Assembly (NCBI GenBank): GCA_030063045.1
Contig: JAQSEB010000004.1
Coordinates: forward strand, 3,100,001 to 3,164,000
Length of the DNA stretch: 64,000 bases
Source of the DNA: Pratylenchus scribneri
Lineage: Eukaryota > Nematoda > Chromadorea > Rhabditida > Pratylenchidae
Direction: 5' to 3'
Below the pieces are notes generated by a model. That model did no database searches and had not been told where the DNA came from. It worked only from the letters and a program-made list of their open reading frames with translations. Within the stretch, counting starts at the first letter, position 1. The number at the start of each line of letters is the position of its first letter. Of this stretch, positions 43,033 through 54,750 are shown in pieces. Both the position numbers and the translations under genes were made by a program.

Positions 43033-44339
43033 AAAATATTAATAAATTTATTAAAAGGAAAATGAGAGAAATATGGAAATGAGAGAAAAACATTGAATGG
43101 AAGCCTAATTTTTGTTAAATATTTGTGTGGCCTCATTAAAACAAAAATATTCATATATTTTAAGAAATAATTTTCTCATTGATTTTGCCAATTTCAATGT
43201 ATCAAAAGACTCAAATTAAATAAAATTTTTAAAGGGCGGTAATTCTTTTTTGCTTCATTTGATTGGGTCGGTATTCGGGAACAAAGAGCTTGATGAGAGA
43301 GGGATTGAATGTGTTGGAGACTGGAGGATGGTTAGGGCTGAAGTAAAAAAGAGTGGTGGCTGATGTTGAATTGAAGGTTGAAAAAATGAGGAGGACATGG
43401 AAAAAAGGGTTACGCACACATATAAATGGCGGAAAATGGGTGAAAAAAGGGGCCAACTGTGATGAGGTGCTGCTGGGCCAATGGGGGTCCGCCGCCGGAG
43501 GGTGGTTGCCACCACAAACGACGTGGAGTGCTTCTGGGGCCTTATTTTTACTGCTGATGCTTCTTTTTCAGCTGATGCTGATGGTGCTGGGATTATTTGA
43601 GCCGTGGGAACTTGGGAACATTCTGTTTGGTTGGTGTGTGAATGGAAGAAAATGAGGAATAAAGAATGATGGAATGGAAGGCACTGGCCGAAGGAAGGAA
43701 ATTGGCCAATGAGGCTGAAGTCATTTGTCTGGAAGGAGGGGTTTTCTTGGGGTCGGAAGAACAATTAAATTGGAATGAATTGGTTTTACGGGTCATGAGA
43801 ATAAGCAGACGGATCACCTGGGGCAAAAAATTTGAACTCATCAAAAAGGATTGTACAAAATCGGTTTTAAACCGAAGTTTACGGTTTCGATTTTGGCCTA
43901 TTTTGAAATCTCCGTTTCGTTTCCTTAGTTTCGGTTTTTAAAACCAACTTTGGATAACCCTACTCATCAACAATTTAATTGTGGCAAATTGCCAAAAAGG
44001 AGGAGAAAATTTTATGCGCATTAATTTGTCCTATATATTTCTGATTCTTGTCTTTCTTCTCATTTTTGATGGGGGTTGGTGGCTTAAAACATCAAAGGGA
44101 ACGAAAAAGAAGCCCACCATTTTCAGATAAACCACACATCCATAGGGAATTAAAATGCGGGGGAAAGTGCCTTTTGCATTTTGATATAAGAGGAGTCAAA
44201 TTTTTTGACATGGAATTTGACTATTTGACATAAAAAAATGATAAAATGGAACAAATTTTTTGTGGGGGATTTATAAAGGGCAAACAGCTCAAGAGGAGCA
44301 TCCGTGTCAAATTTTGCCAGAAAAAATAAGCAAGATCGT

Positions 44340-44645
44340 TATTTTGGCCATATTTCAACAAGGAAAGTAGCCAATTCATGAAGGCGATTTGCCATTTGAA
44401 AGCCCTAAATGCCCTCTAAAAATTGGCCCTACTAATTTTTTTGTAAATTTAAAACAAAGTAGTTTTTACTCTGAAAATTCGGATTTACTCAATGACAAAG
44501 ACATGTAAGTTTTTTAAAAGCATGATATAATAAAATTTTAAAAAGGCTACTTTATTGAGGACATTTTTGGCATTCAAATGGCATATCGCCTTCCAAAATT
44601 GATTAATGCCTCACTGATGAGATATGGTCAAAATAATGGCCCATG
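44340..44645. repeat. Foldback repeat F1, copy 4
   Basis: GGCCATATTTCAACAAGGAA and GCGATTTGCCATTTGAAAG on the left mirror TTCAAATGGCATATCGCCTT and GAGATATGGTCAAAA on the right. Confidence 0.6.
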
Positions 44646-44805
44646 TAATGAATTGACACTGTATGGAATGATTGATTCTATTTTGCTTCCATGCGCCATG
44701 GATTTGACTACCTTGTTTGAATGTTGCTTGATTTTGAATGTTGCTTGATTTTTTATTTTTTAACAATAGTAAATATTTAAAAAAATGGCCTTCAAATGCA
44801 GACAA

Positions 44806-45325
44806 AAACGGTACACCGACATTTGCGGCGTGAATTTTTGCGGCGCGACAGTTGCGGCGCGACTTTTGCGGCGCCGACACTTGCGGCTCCGTCATTTGCG
44901 GCTCCGACATTTGCGGCGCCGACAAATGCGGCATCAACAATTGCGGCGCTATAAAATTTGCGGCTCTCTGATTTTAGTTGGCGAATTTCGCTTAAAACAG
45001 CGTTTAAGACTTCATTTCCAACCAAATTTCATCAATTTATTCCTATTGAACTTAAAAACAAATGATATTTTTAGATTTAACGTCTTAGAAAACCCTTAAA
45101 ACCGGTTTAAAACGTAAATTAATCAATGTTAAACTATTTAAGCTATTGAAAATTATATTATTCATTCATTTTATTAAAATCGGGAACGCCGCAAATTTAT
45201 AGCGCCGCATTTGTCGGCGCCGCAAATGTCGGAGCCGCAAATGACGGAGCAGCAAGTGTCGGCGCCGCAAAAGTCGCGCCGCAACTGTCGCACCGCAAAA
45301 ATCCACGCCGTTAATGTCGCAGAAC
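44806..45325. repeat. GC-rich inverted-repeat hairpin element
   Basis: The left arm (about 44806-44960) is a run of GCGGC(G/T)CCGACA(T/A)TT-like short units. The right arm (about 45185-45325) is its inverted copy (GCCGCAAATGTCGG...). About 225 bp of AT-rich DNA separates them. Arm pairing is imperfect but extends over about 140 bp. It looks like a foldback element whose arms are themselves tandem repeats. Confidence 0.75.
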
Positions 45326-46722
45326 CGACAAAAACACGAAAATGAGACAAATTAGCAAAAGGAGACAGATTTAATTGAGAAATTGCCCACAGGGATAATT
45401 TTCTCCTCACACAATTAAAGGAATTATTTCCTACTATATGGACGGAAATTGGCATATAAAAGTAGTAAAGAAGGGCACAATTTGGCAGTGGCAGATGAAT
45501 TAGATTGGCATTAACATTAATCGGCCAATAAAGGCCACAAAAGGGCAAAAAGGGCGGCCAATAAAGGCAAGAAAAGGAGAAGAGAGGCGGCTCCCGAAAG
45601 AAGACCGTCTGGGCCTTGGGTCGACGGCACTCGGTGCAATGAATCGTCTCGGTGGCGGCGGCAAAAACAATTAGTTTGGCGCGACAAAAAGGTCACAAAA
45701 GGGGATTTTAGCCCTATTGACTCGGTAGGACTGAACTCTTCGGGCAAATGGATTTTTTTATTTGGAAGCTAAATCCAAAAAAAGAAGAGGGGAAATGGGA
45801 AAGGCGCTTTCCACAATTGCCAGTCTCCCCCCTCTCCCCGCCATTTCCATATTGATTGGCCTTGAGGGCAAATGCAGGCAGCATGGTTTGGCCATTCCGC
45901 CCTCTCCTTTTTTTGGCCATATCCAGCCAGCAGCTGCTTTTCCCTCCTCCATCATCAAAATGTAGTGGATGGAGGACCGCTAATTCAGCATTGTGGCCTA
46001 TGGCCTCTCTTCCCATAATAAAGTCCTTCCATTTCCATCCCAGCCTTCCCTCCTTCGACTGTTTCCCCATAAATGATGGCATTTCTCTCTCGGCACGGTC
46101 TCGAAATGGCCAAAAAAAATTTCAAAAAAATGGGCGCAACAATTGAATATGGCCAAAAAATAATTCGAACGCGACGCCCCAAAACCCCATTTCACTAATG
46201 CCCCCAATGCCACAAGTTGCTGCATTTAATGGGCCCAAAACTCTGCCCAAAAATTTCCCAGAAAGGCCAAAATAATATAGAGAGAAGGCCAAAAGGGTAG
46301 AGGAAATTTCCTCGAGGCCACATTTTGTGCTTCATCCAGCCAACTGCACAGACTGGAGCGAAGGATGGAATAATTTTGGGGCTTTTTAAGGCCAAATGGG
46401 TCCATCCAATCTTTGCATCGACCACCGGACACGGACATAGGCAAATTCGTTCTCCTTCCTCTTGTTAAATGGAGTGGCAAAAATTGGCCAAAAAGAGGAC
46501 GAAAAGGAAGGTTACGGGAAAATAAAATATTATTTATGTCAAAAATTTTTGTATTTAAAAATTAATTCAGGTCAAACAAAAAATTCAAAATAATAGTTTG
46601 TGGATCTCTAGATTCTAGGGGATGAATGAAAATTCAGCTTAATCCATAGGAAATTGTGAAATAGAAGTAATATTTCTTTATCGAGATAAAATGTTCAAAT
46701 AAAGTGAATGGTAATGACGATA

Positions 46723-48515
46723 TCAATGTTTCGGTTTAATTTTTTGTCCAGAGTAGGACTTAAAACTTCTTCCGGTAAAGCGATAACTTCCTCCAATTTG
46801 TTCTGCCAATTCGCGTTCAATTTTGTCAATTAATTCTGTTTTCACTTGTGCCTGATGCTGAGTCCAATTATTTCCAATCCAAATCTCAATTTTGATCATA
46901 AATGGCAAATTCGCTGGATCATTGTAGGCCGTTTTCAAATTTTTGATATTCTTTCCCGGATTAATCTCACATCGGATGAAAATGCCATTGATGGCGTTGC
47001 CACATTTTTCGCCCATTTCCAATTCATTGATAGTCATTTTGAATATTTTGTTGAAGATTTTGTCATATTTTCCCAACAATTCTTTATCTTTCGTTGTTCC
47101 GAGTAATAAAAGTTGAAAATTTCCGCCCAAAGCATTCGATGAATGTTCATTGTTCGGTGGGATACCATCACGGAAAAATGCAGCGCCCAATTTTCGATTG
47201 AAAACTTAAAAATTAGGAAATTTAAGTCCAAATTTTTCAAAAAGAATTTTCTGGGATATTAGCAAAGTTGTTGAGCATAATTTATCTTATCATACTAGTA
47301 TATTTTATCACAAAGAATTAATTCCATTTTAAATTGTAAAGAATTAATTCCGCCTGTTTGACTAAGTTTTAAATAATTCCGCCTGTTTGACTAAGTTTTA
47401 AATAATTCCGCCTGGTTGACTAAGTTTTAACTAATTCCGCCTGTTTGACTAAGTTTTAAATAATTCCGCCTGGTTGACTAAGTTTTAAATAATTCCGCCT
47501 GTTTGACTAAGTTTTAAATAATTCCGCCTGGTTGACTAAGTTTTAAATAATTCCGCCTGTTTGACTAAGTTTTAAATAATTACGCCTGGCTGACTAAGTT
47601 TTAAATAATTCCGCCTGACTGACTAAGTTTTAAATAATTCCGCCTGTTTGACTAAGTTTTAAATAATTCCGCCTGTTTGACTAAGTTTTAAATAATTCCG
47701 CCTGATTGACTAAGTTTTAAATAATTCCGCCTGGTTGACTAAGTTTTAAATAATTCCGCCTGGTTGACTAAGTTTTAAATAATTCCGCCTGTTTGACTAA
47801 GTTCTAAATAATTCCGCCTGTTTGACTAAGTTTTAAATAATTCCGCCTGTTTGACTAAGTTTTAAATAATTCCGCCTGTTTGACTAAGTTTTAAATAATT
47901 CCGCCTGTTTGACTAAGTTTTAAAGAATTCCGCCTGGTTGACTAAGTTTTAAATAATTCCGCCTGTTTGACTAAGTTTTAATTAAAAATAAATGCCAGAT
48001 TAATGCTCAATATACTAGAAAATCTCATCAGCAGAAAATAATTTATGAAAAATTATTTTTGGGATCCCAATTCATGCCAAAAGTAGGAAACGGATTGTCT
48101 AGAATAAGAAATGGACTTACAAACTGATTTAGCCAATTGACTGGGCAAAATTCCTTCTTTGGCATTTTCCACAATAATTTTCATTGCGTTGGTATTGCAA
48201 AATTTGGTACTCTCCTTAATGTAGCGCAGAAAATTTTCCTTTGATTCAAATGCGGATTGTGGCGAACGGGAGTGCAAATTTTTGACTTTCAACTGTAAAA
48301 ATGAGATTTTTGGATTAATTAATGAGGCACACAAAAAAACGAACACAAAATTGGCATTCATCCTCAGTGCGATTATTGTTGTAGAAATGTTCATGGATTG
48401 GAAAGTCTTTGCAATCGTAAATCCAATGTTGCCATTTTTGTGAGCATTTTGATGATGCCGACGGCGTTCCGCCCAATGAAAGTGAGCCAAATTTATCAGA
48501 GAGGAGTGAATTCAT
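46723..48515 (-). CDS. Divergent eIF4E-like protein
   Basis: Three exons (48515-48345, 48292-48121, 47204-46723) join in frame to 274 residues. The order of blocks follows the eIF4E fold: KWQHWIYD near the N-terminus (compare the WxxW strand of eIF4E), FRDGIPPNNE then NALGGNFQLLL (compare F+DGIxPxWEDxxNxxGG+W), CGNAINGIF, IKIEIWIGNN (compare KIxIW) and a final helix IDKIERELAEQIG. The cap-stacking Trp of the second loop is replaced by Asn, and the Trp of the VEDFW helix that contacts eIF4G is a Leu (KENFL). Canonical cap binding is therefore doubtful. I chose the ATG at 48515 because the open frame further upstream has no other ATG. The 29-bp array at 47340 lies in its second intron. Moderate confidence in the family, low in function. 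Confidence 0.6.
47340..47990 (-). repeat. 29-bp minisatellite array
   Basis: About 22 units have the plus-strand form AATAATTCCGCCT followed by GTTTGACTAAGTTTTA. The array is in the second intron of the eIF4E-like gene, with the core in the same strand sense as the gene. Confidence 0.95.
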
Positions 48516-49619
48516 TTTTGAATAAATGATGGCCAAGCAAATTTCGGGTACTCGTCAAGTTTATATTCTTTTTTTTGGATCAACTAGGGTAAAGTGAAGG
48601 GACCTGTCTATGAGTCATCTCATTAGTCATTATCATTACATTAGGATTAGGGTAATTCAAAGGCATTCAGGCACACTCTAAAGCCTAAACCTAATCCAAA
48701 CAAATAACGATTCATAGAGAGGACCCTTCACTTTTTCCATTCTTAACCAAAAAAGGATACAAACTCCACCTATTAAATGAAATGATGATGTGATGGCCAA
48801 TAATTTCGATCAATTATTACTTAATAGGCAATTTTAAGGCTTAAAAATTACGAAAATGGAAATGATGTCAAAAAAAAAGGAAGATAGGGATGGTGGCGAA
48901 TTGAGGGTGAGGAACAATTTTTATGGAATGGCGAAAGGTGAATGAATATGTGTTTTTATCAAATGGAAGAAAAGAGGCAAAAACAAAAACACTAAAAAGG
49001 ACATATTTTATAAACATATAATGCCCATCAATTGCTTCCTTTCCCTTTTATTTATTATTATTCACATGCTATTCTCTGTGCTACTTGTCGCATTTGTAAT
49101 TTGTATGGGTAAAAATGAAAATGATAAAGTTTGCTTCCTAGATTATCATCATTCATCACCATTGTCGATCGGTTTATCTCAAAATATGCCCTTCGAAATA
49201 ATGACCTAAAGAAATTAGATGGAGAAATGGAAGGAAAATGTCCACATTTTAGAATGGAAATTCATCATTGGTAAATGCATATGAAAAATAAGAAAAATGT
49301 GGAAAAAATGCAAGTGCCTTCTAGGAAAATATCAATATTTTTTGCTTTACCTAATTCATAAAAAATCAAATGTTTCTTTTAAATTTTATTCAGAAGAAAA
49401 TTTAAAAAATATTTATACGTCAGATAAAAAATAATTTTTTGCATTTTAAATGAATTTAAGTCAAAATGGTTCAAAATTGTTTGGACAAATTTTTTGGATG
49501 TAATCCCTCCTCCCACTCAAATTGCCACATCCAAATTAATAAAAATTATTAAAATTTTGGAAAATATGATTGATATTTTCACTTCATAATTCTGCATATA
49601 TTTTTCATCATTCCACCCA
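48516..49619. other. Intergenic, no gene seen
   Basis: This AT-rich DNA lies between the eIF4E-like gene and the 3' end of the next minus-strand gene. No conserved coding block was recognised. Confidence 0.4.
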
Positions 49620-51364
49620 TTAAAGTCGAATCACCGTTGTGAATCGTTGTTGTTGTTGATTGTCAATCAAATTTGTAAGGGAAGGCCGTTTTTTGCCTTG
49701 ACTTTGCCGCCTTTTTCCAGCATCCATTTCTTCAAATTCTTCGGCCTCCTCAATTGGATTTTGTTGGGCAAAAAAGCGACCAGTAAATGTGCCAGATTTG
49801 GAGAGAGAATGGGCCGGAGATCGGCCTGTAGCAGAAGAAGAAGCATCCGGCGATGCCGCAATTGGAGGAGAAGGTGGAATGGAGGAATGATCAGAAGATT
49901 GATCGGCATCAGCCCCTGTGAATTTATATAAATTAAAATTTTAATCAAAGGAAAAATGTTTGGAATTTAATTACAAATAGTAAGGGCGAAATTTAGAATT
50001 AAAAATCAGAACAGGCTGAATTATTCTTAGAGAAAACACAAATAGGCGGAATTATTCTAAGCGAAAGCACAAAACAGGCGGAATTATTCTAAGCGAAAAC
50101 ACAAAACAGGCGGAATTATTCTAAGCGAAAACACAAACAGGTGGAATTATTCTAAGCGAAAACACAAAACAGGCGGAATTATTCTAAGCGAAAACACAAA
50201 ACAGGCGGAATTATTCTAAGCGAAAACACAAACAGGTGGAATTATTCTAAGCGAAAACACAAACAGGCGGAATTATTCTAAGCGAAAACACAAAACAGGC
50301 GGAATTATTCTAAGCGAAAACACAAACAGGTGGAATTATTCTAAGCGAAAACACAAAACAGGCGGAATTATTCTAAGCGAAAACACAAACAGGTGGAATT
50401 ATTCTAAGCGAAAACACAAACAGGTGGAATTATTCTATTTTATCCACCTATTTTGCACCCCGTGCTTTTCTATTTTTCCTTTTAGTTTTTGGAAATATTC
50501 TAATTGAAATTCAAACTCTCAATTTTTGGAATGCCTCACGCCTCACCACTTTGTTTCTCCTGCTTTTTGCCACTGTTCCTTGCCCAAAGGTCAATGCCCA
50601 ACAAATTCACTGGTTCCGATGCCCTCCTTTGCTTATATCTTCGTCGATTGTACAACGGCTGTTGCCGAAGTGAAACACTCTCATCGTTGTCCGCTTTATT
50701 TTTTTGCTGCATTGAACGTTGTTTTTTCTGGGTATTGATCGAGAATGTCCGTTGATGGACCAACATTTCGGGCTGGGTGTCTTGCTTAAACAGAAGTGGC
50801 TATTTTTATTAGGCTATGAATTTAATGTTTTTTAAACAGAATTAGATGTCCGAATTTTGAGTGGAAACAAAGTGGCCTAAATAAATTTAGAATCCGATGG
50901 ATGGATGGTGGATGCCCTTTAGGCTAATAAATTTAGGATTTGACTTAAATGAAATTAGATTAAATCCATCAATGAGCAGGGAAATATATTTAAAAAAAAA
51001 GAACCCTTTCTCGAAATAATAAGGGATGGATTATCCAATGGATTATCCCCCAAATATTCTAAGGATCAAAAAAGGATTGTCTCCAATATTGTTATGTCAT
51101 TTTTACTAATCTATAATTTTATCCGTAATTTACGTACAGTGCCGCATGTGATTTGGAGTGAATGGCGTCGATTCGGATTGTATTTCAATGGGTCGGGCAA
51201 ATCAGAATCAGCATCGGCGGTGGCCAATTCAGTTTTGCTTCGAAAATCCGGATTCCTGCGTAACTCAACGAAATCACCCATCATCGACACCTTTTGAGGT
51301 AATATTCAAGTAAGTGAGGGGCAAAATGCCTCTATGAACTTACCAAAGAATCTTTTAGACCCAT
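49620..51364 (-). CDS. Unrecognised 235-residue, Ser/Arg/Gln-rich protein
   Basis: Four exons (51364-51344, 51290-51138, 50784-50547, 49915-49620) join with matching phases. The protein starts MGLKDSLVSMMGDFVELRRN, passes through a region rich in Gln/Lys/Arg (NTQKKQRSMQQKNK, YNRRRYKQRRASEPVNLLG) and ends with a Ser/Pro-rich part and GKRRQSQGKKRPSL near the C-terminus. RRASEP fits a 14-3-3/basophilic kinase site. It has no signal peptide and no membrane segment. Most of it is likely disordered; I cannot name a family. The third intron holds a 32-bp array. Confidence 0.65.
49995..50445 (+). repeat. 32-bp minisatellite array with short-unit variants
   Basis: The units are AGGCGGAATTATT plus CTAAGCGAAAACACAAAAC. 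Several lack two A residues (ACACAAACAGG) and those mostly read AGGTGG, so two linked variants mark a sub-family. The array is inside an intron of the 235-residue gene, antisense to it. Confidence 0.95.
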
Positions 51365-52063
51365 TTTCTGTCGAACTCAAATTCAAAAAAGTAGAATATT
51401 TTCTTCAATTCAATCAAAAAAAATGTGGAATATAGGAGGAAAATGTGGGGGAACTTGTGATTATTTTTAACTGATTTGACGAAGAGATTTCCTACTCTGG
51501 TTAAACCTTTTTTAGGTCGTTTCTTTTCCGTTCCCCTTCCTTATTGCCCTCTTTAAGGTTTCATAATCGGCCGGTGAGCGACCAAAACCTATTGGAGCGT
51601 AAATTTCCTCCACTCCCACTGATCATCAGCAGTTTTCTCGACAATCAATGTCGGTATTGGGGATATTGGGGATTGGCTAATGAAAAACGAGTTTTTCCGT
51701 CCATTTGAGAGGAGACCAGTCTAATTAAAAAAATGACATTTGATTAGAATTGGCAGAATTTGAACGGGGTGTTGTGCGCAATTGATGTCGGCGAAAAGGA
51801 AGGAAAATTTTAAATTAGAAAATCTCTTTAAAGAGTACAAAGGACGGCGAGGGGATTATTTTGGGCCTTGATTTTTGATTAAAAATGGCGGAAAACATAG
51901 TGGAATGATTGAAAATTGTTTTTGTTTTCTTCAATTGTGTGGAAAATTTTCAAAAGGATAAACACATAAATAAATGAGCTTTATTAAAAAGACACTAAAA
52001 TTTATTTATTTATTCGAAATTTATGAACAATTTAAAATTAACAAAAAAATTGAAAATTTTATT
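51365..52063. other. Intergenic, no gene seen
   Basis: This is the promoter-side gap before the 235-residue gene, and the 3' side of the uS11m gene. No conserved coding block was seen. Confidence 0.4.
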
Positions 52064-54569
52064 TTAAATTCTTCTAATCTTCCTCGGCCGTGGGCCAAAT
52101 TCCGGGAGCGGCGTATTGTCAGTGATCTGAATTTAGAATAAATTAGATTGTATTTAAATGGATTAAATTTTTGATTATTTTTATGTGAACTATTTTCTCT
52201 TTCAAAATATTTTAAATTTTTTACAAATTTACTCACCGAAACGACGTTAATGCCAGCAACTGCCATTGCCTTAACGGCCGTCATTCGTCCTGGGCCAATC
52301 CCCTTCACAATGACACGGACGGTTGTGATGCCGCGTCGAATGATTTTAAGTGCGGCGGCAGCCCCGGTTGCCATTCCAGTCTGTGTGGTTTTCTTCTGTG
52401 CATCTTTGAAGCCCTCTCTGCCGGAGGAAGTGACCATGATTGTGTTACCCTGGAATACAATTTATAATCAGATTTCGGAAAATGTTCGCCATTCAATGTT
52501 TGCCAAAATCTTTTTCTTAGAATGTTCGCCAAAATGTTTTTCTAAGAATGTTCGCCAAAATGTTTTTCTTAGAATGTTCGCCAAAATGTTTTTCTAAGAA
52601 TGTTCGCCAAAATGTTTTTCTAAGAATGTTCGCCAAAATGTTTTTCTTAGAATGTTCGCCAAAATGTTTTTCTTAGAATGTTCGCCAAAATGTTTTTCTA
52701 AGAATGTTCGCCAAAATGTTTTTCTTAGAATGTTCGCCAAAATGTTTTTCTTAAAATGTTCGCCAAAATGTTTCTCTTCGAATGTTCGCCAAAATGTTTT
52801 TCTTAGAATGTTCGCCAAAATGTTTTTCTTAGAATGTTCGCCAAAATGTTTTTCTTAGAATGTTCGCCAAAATGTTTTTCTTAGAATGTTCGCCAAAATG
52901 TTTTTCTTAGAATGTTCGCCAAAATGTTTTTCTTAAAATGTTCGCCAAAATGTTTCTCTTCGAATGTTCGCCAAAATGTTTTTCTTAGAATGTTCGCCAA
53001 AATGTTTTTCTTAGAATGTTCGCCAAAATGTTTTTCTAAGAATGTTCGCCAAAATGTTTTTCTTAGAATGTTCGCCAAAATGTTTTTCTTAGAATGTTCG
53101 CCAAAATGTTTTTCTTAGAATGTTCGCCAAAATGTTTTTCTTAGAATGTTCGCCAAAATGTTTTTCTAAAAATGTTCGCCAAAATGTTTTTCTTAGAATG
53201 TTCGCCAGAATGTTTTTCTAAAAATGTTCGCCAAAATGTTTTTCTAAAAATGTTCGCCAAAATGTTTTTCTTAGAATGTTCGCCAAAATGTTTTTCTTAG
53301 AATGTTCGCCAAAATGTTTTTCTTAGAATGTTCGCCAAAATGTTTTTCTTAGAATGTTCGCCAAAATGTTTTTCTTAGAATGTTCGCCAAAATGTTTTTC
53401 TTAGAATGTTCGCCAAAATGTCTTTCTTAGAATGTTCTTCAAAATTTGTTTTCAAAATGAACTTTTTCTTTCATTCCAAAAGACTACATTATAAAATTAA
53501 TAGTAAAATTCTCAAATGCATAAATATTAAATTAGATTTCTTAAATTTCCCACCTTTGCATCAACGCATCCAATTATGGTGTTCGTATAGCCGGCTCTAA
53601 TGTAGACAGTGGGCAATTGATGGTAGGGAACTCCGTCGAACAATTGATTCATTGTGTCCACTGTGGGCAAATATCGATCCAATTGCTCAATACTGACAGC
53701 TAACATACTGGAAAGTAATTAGAATTATTATTAGAAAAGGAGGGGGAATCGGGAATGAAATGATTATAGTCTAATTTTAAAAAGATAATTTTGAACAATT
53801 CTATTAAAAAACCAAAATGAATAAATTCCTACCTATTTGCGCCAATCACTCCTTCTTGTTCATCCCGCTCCAATTCCTCAAGTTTTACGCCTTTCCTGCC
53901 GATGAAATAGAAATTGTCACGGGCATACTTTTTCTTGTCCAATTTTTCCGGTGCTGTTTTCGTGTTGAAGGGCATTTTTGTTAGCTTATTTGCGTCCTCT
54001 GCTGGCGTTGACTCATCAGTTGATGATGGTGGTGGTTCCCTTTCATTAGTGTTTTTCTTTTTGAATGGTCGAAACAGTGATGCGTGGAAATTTCTACAAA
54101 AATGAATATAAATTAATGAATTTCTAATGATTTAAATTTCAAGACTGAGAATTCTATGATGCATAATAATTAAATTTTTATTTTTTTCAAAATTCTTAAA
54201 AATGATTTTTCAAATAATTTATATTTATTAAATCTAATAATTGGAAGTAGATTTTTAGGTTGCAAAAATATTAAAATAGGTGACATATGTCAAAAAATTA
54301 CATCGAAAAATTATTTTTTATGCTTTCTCATAAAATTTTGAGGAATACAAACAAAAATCGGAAATTGGATTTAGTCTATGAAACAATTTTGGAAGGTTCG
54401 ACGGTGTTTAAAACTGGGAAACATTGAATAAAAATTATTATTGTACAAAACAACCCAGAATAAATAATTATTAATGTATAAATATAACGCATTTTATTAA
54501 AATAAAATGAACCTACCTGCTGATTGGAGTGAAATTGCTTGATAATTTCGGCAGCAAATATCGAATCAT
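52064..54569 (-). CDS. mrps-11: Mitochondrial small-subunit ribosomal protein uS11m
   Basis: Five exons (54569-54517, 54093-53833, 53707-53554, 52449-52237, 52126-52064) join in frame to 247 residues. The N-terminus MIRYLLPKLSSNFTPISR is basic and hydrophobic, as in mitochondrial targeting peptides. The conserved uS11 core is complete: YTNTIIGCVDAKGNTIM, TSSGREGFKDAQKKTTQ, AAALKIIRRGI, VRVIVKGIGPGR and the ending ITDNTPLPEFGPRPRKIRRI. This protein lines the mRNA exit region of the mitoribosome small subunit. The longest intron (52450-53553) is almost filled by a 26-bp array. It follows the CLASRP gene by 181 bp on the same strand. Confidence 0.95.
52480..53450. repeat. 26-bp minisatellite array
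   Basis: The unit is built from TTTTTCTTAGAATG and TTCGCCAAAATG, period 26 bp, about 37 units, with TTAG/TAAG/TAAA variants. It is unrelated in sequence to the AGGCGGAATTATT family. Because 26 is not a multiple of three, the open frames through it pass through all three phases of the unit; they are not genes. Confidence 0.95.
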
Positions 54570-54750
54570 TTTGCACTCAAAAAATTAAATTAAATTAAAT
54601 GAGGAAAATATACAAATTAAAATAATATTTAACAAATTAAAAATTGTTCTTTATATATATTTACATTTTTTGTTAAATTAATTAAATTTTATCCAATTAA
54701 AATTAAAAAAACATGAATTAACTTGTCAAAAAATCATATTTTCATCTTTC

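Larger units (their letters stand above)
43033..46722. other. Gene-poor intergenic stretch
   Basis: No gene is supported here apart from repeats. The minus strand at about 45560-45690 has a short frame with a CxxC pattern (ETIHCTECRRPKAQTVFF) that could be an exon, but no consistent neighbours were found. An F1 foldback copy (44340-44640) and a GC-rich hairpin (44806-45325) are listed separately. Near 43850-43950 there is a cluster of GGTTTTAAACC/TTCGGTTT inverted motifs. Confidence 0.35.

Noticed and set aside
43255..43764. 169-codon open frame on the minus strand
   Set aside because: Low-complexity Ser/Phe/Pro content, no start context, no domain, and an overlapping open frame on the other strand.
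44785..45099. Leu/Arg/His-rich open frame
   Set aside because: It is a translation of the GC-rich hairpin arm (RRRHLRLRHLR...).
45560..45690. Short CxxC-bearing minus-strand frame, possible zinc-binding exon
   Set aside because: No partner exons with compatible phases were found nearby; kept only as a remark.
52652..53118. Long open frames on both strands through the 26-bp array
   Set aside because: The frames arise from the repeat (CSPKCFS... and its antisense) and lie inside a uS11m intron.
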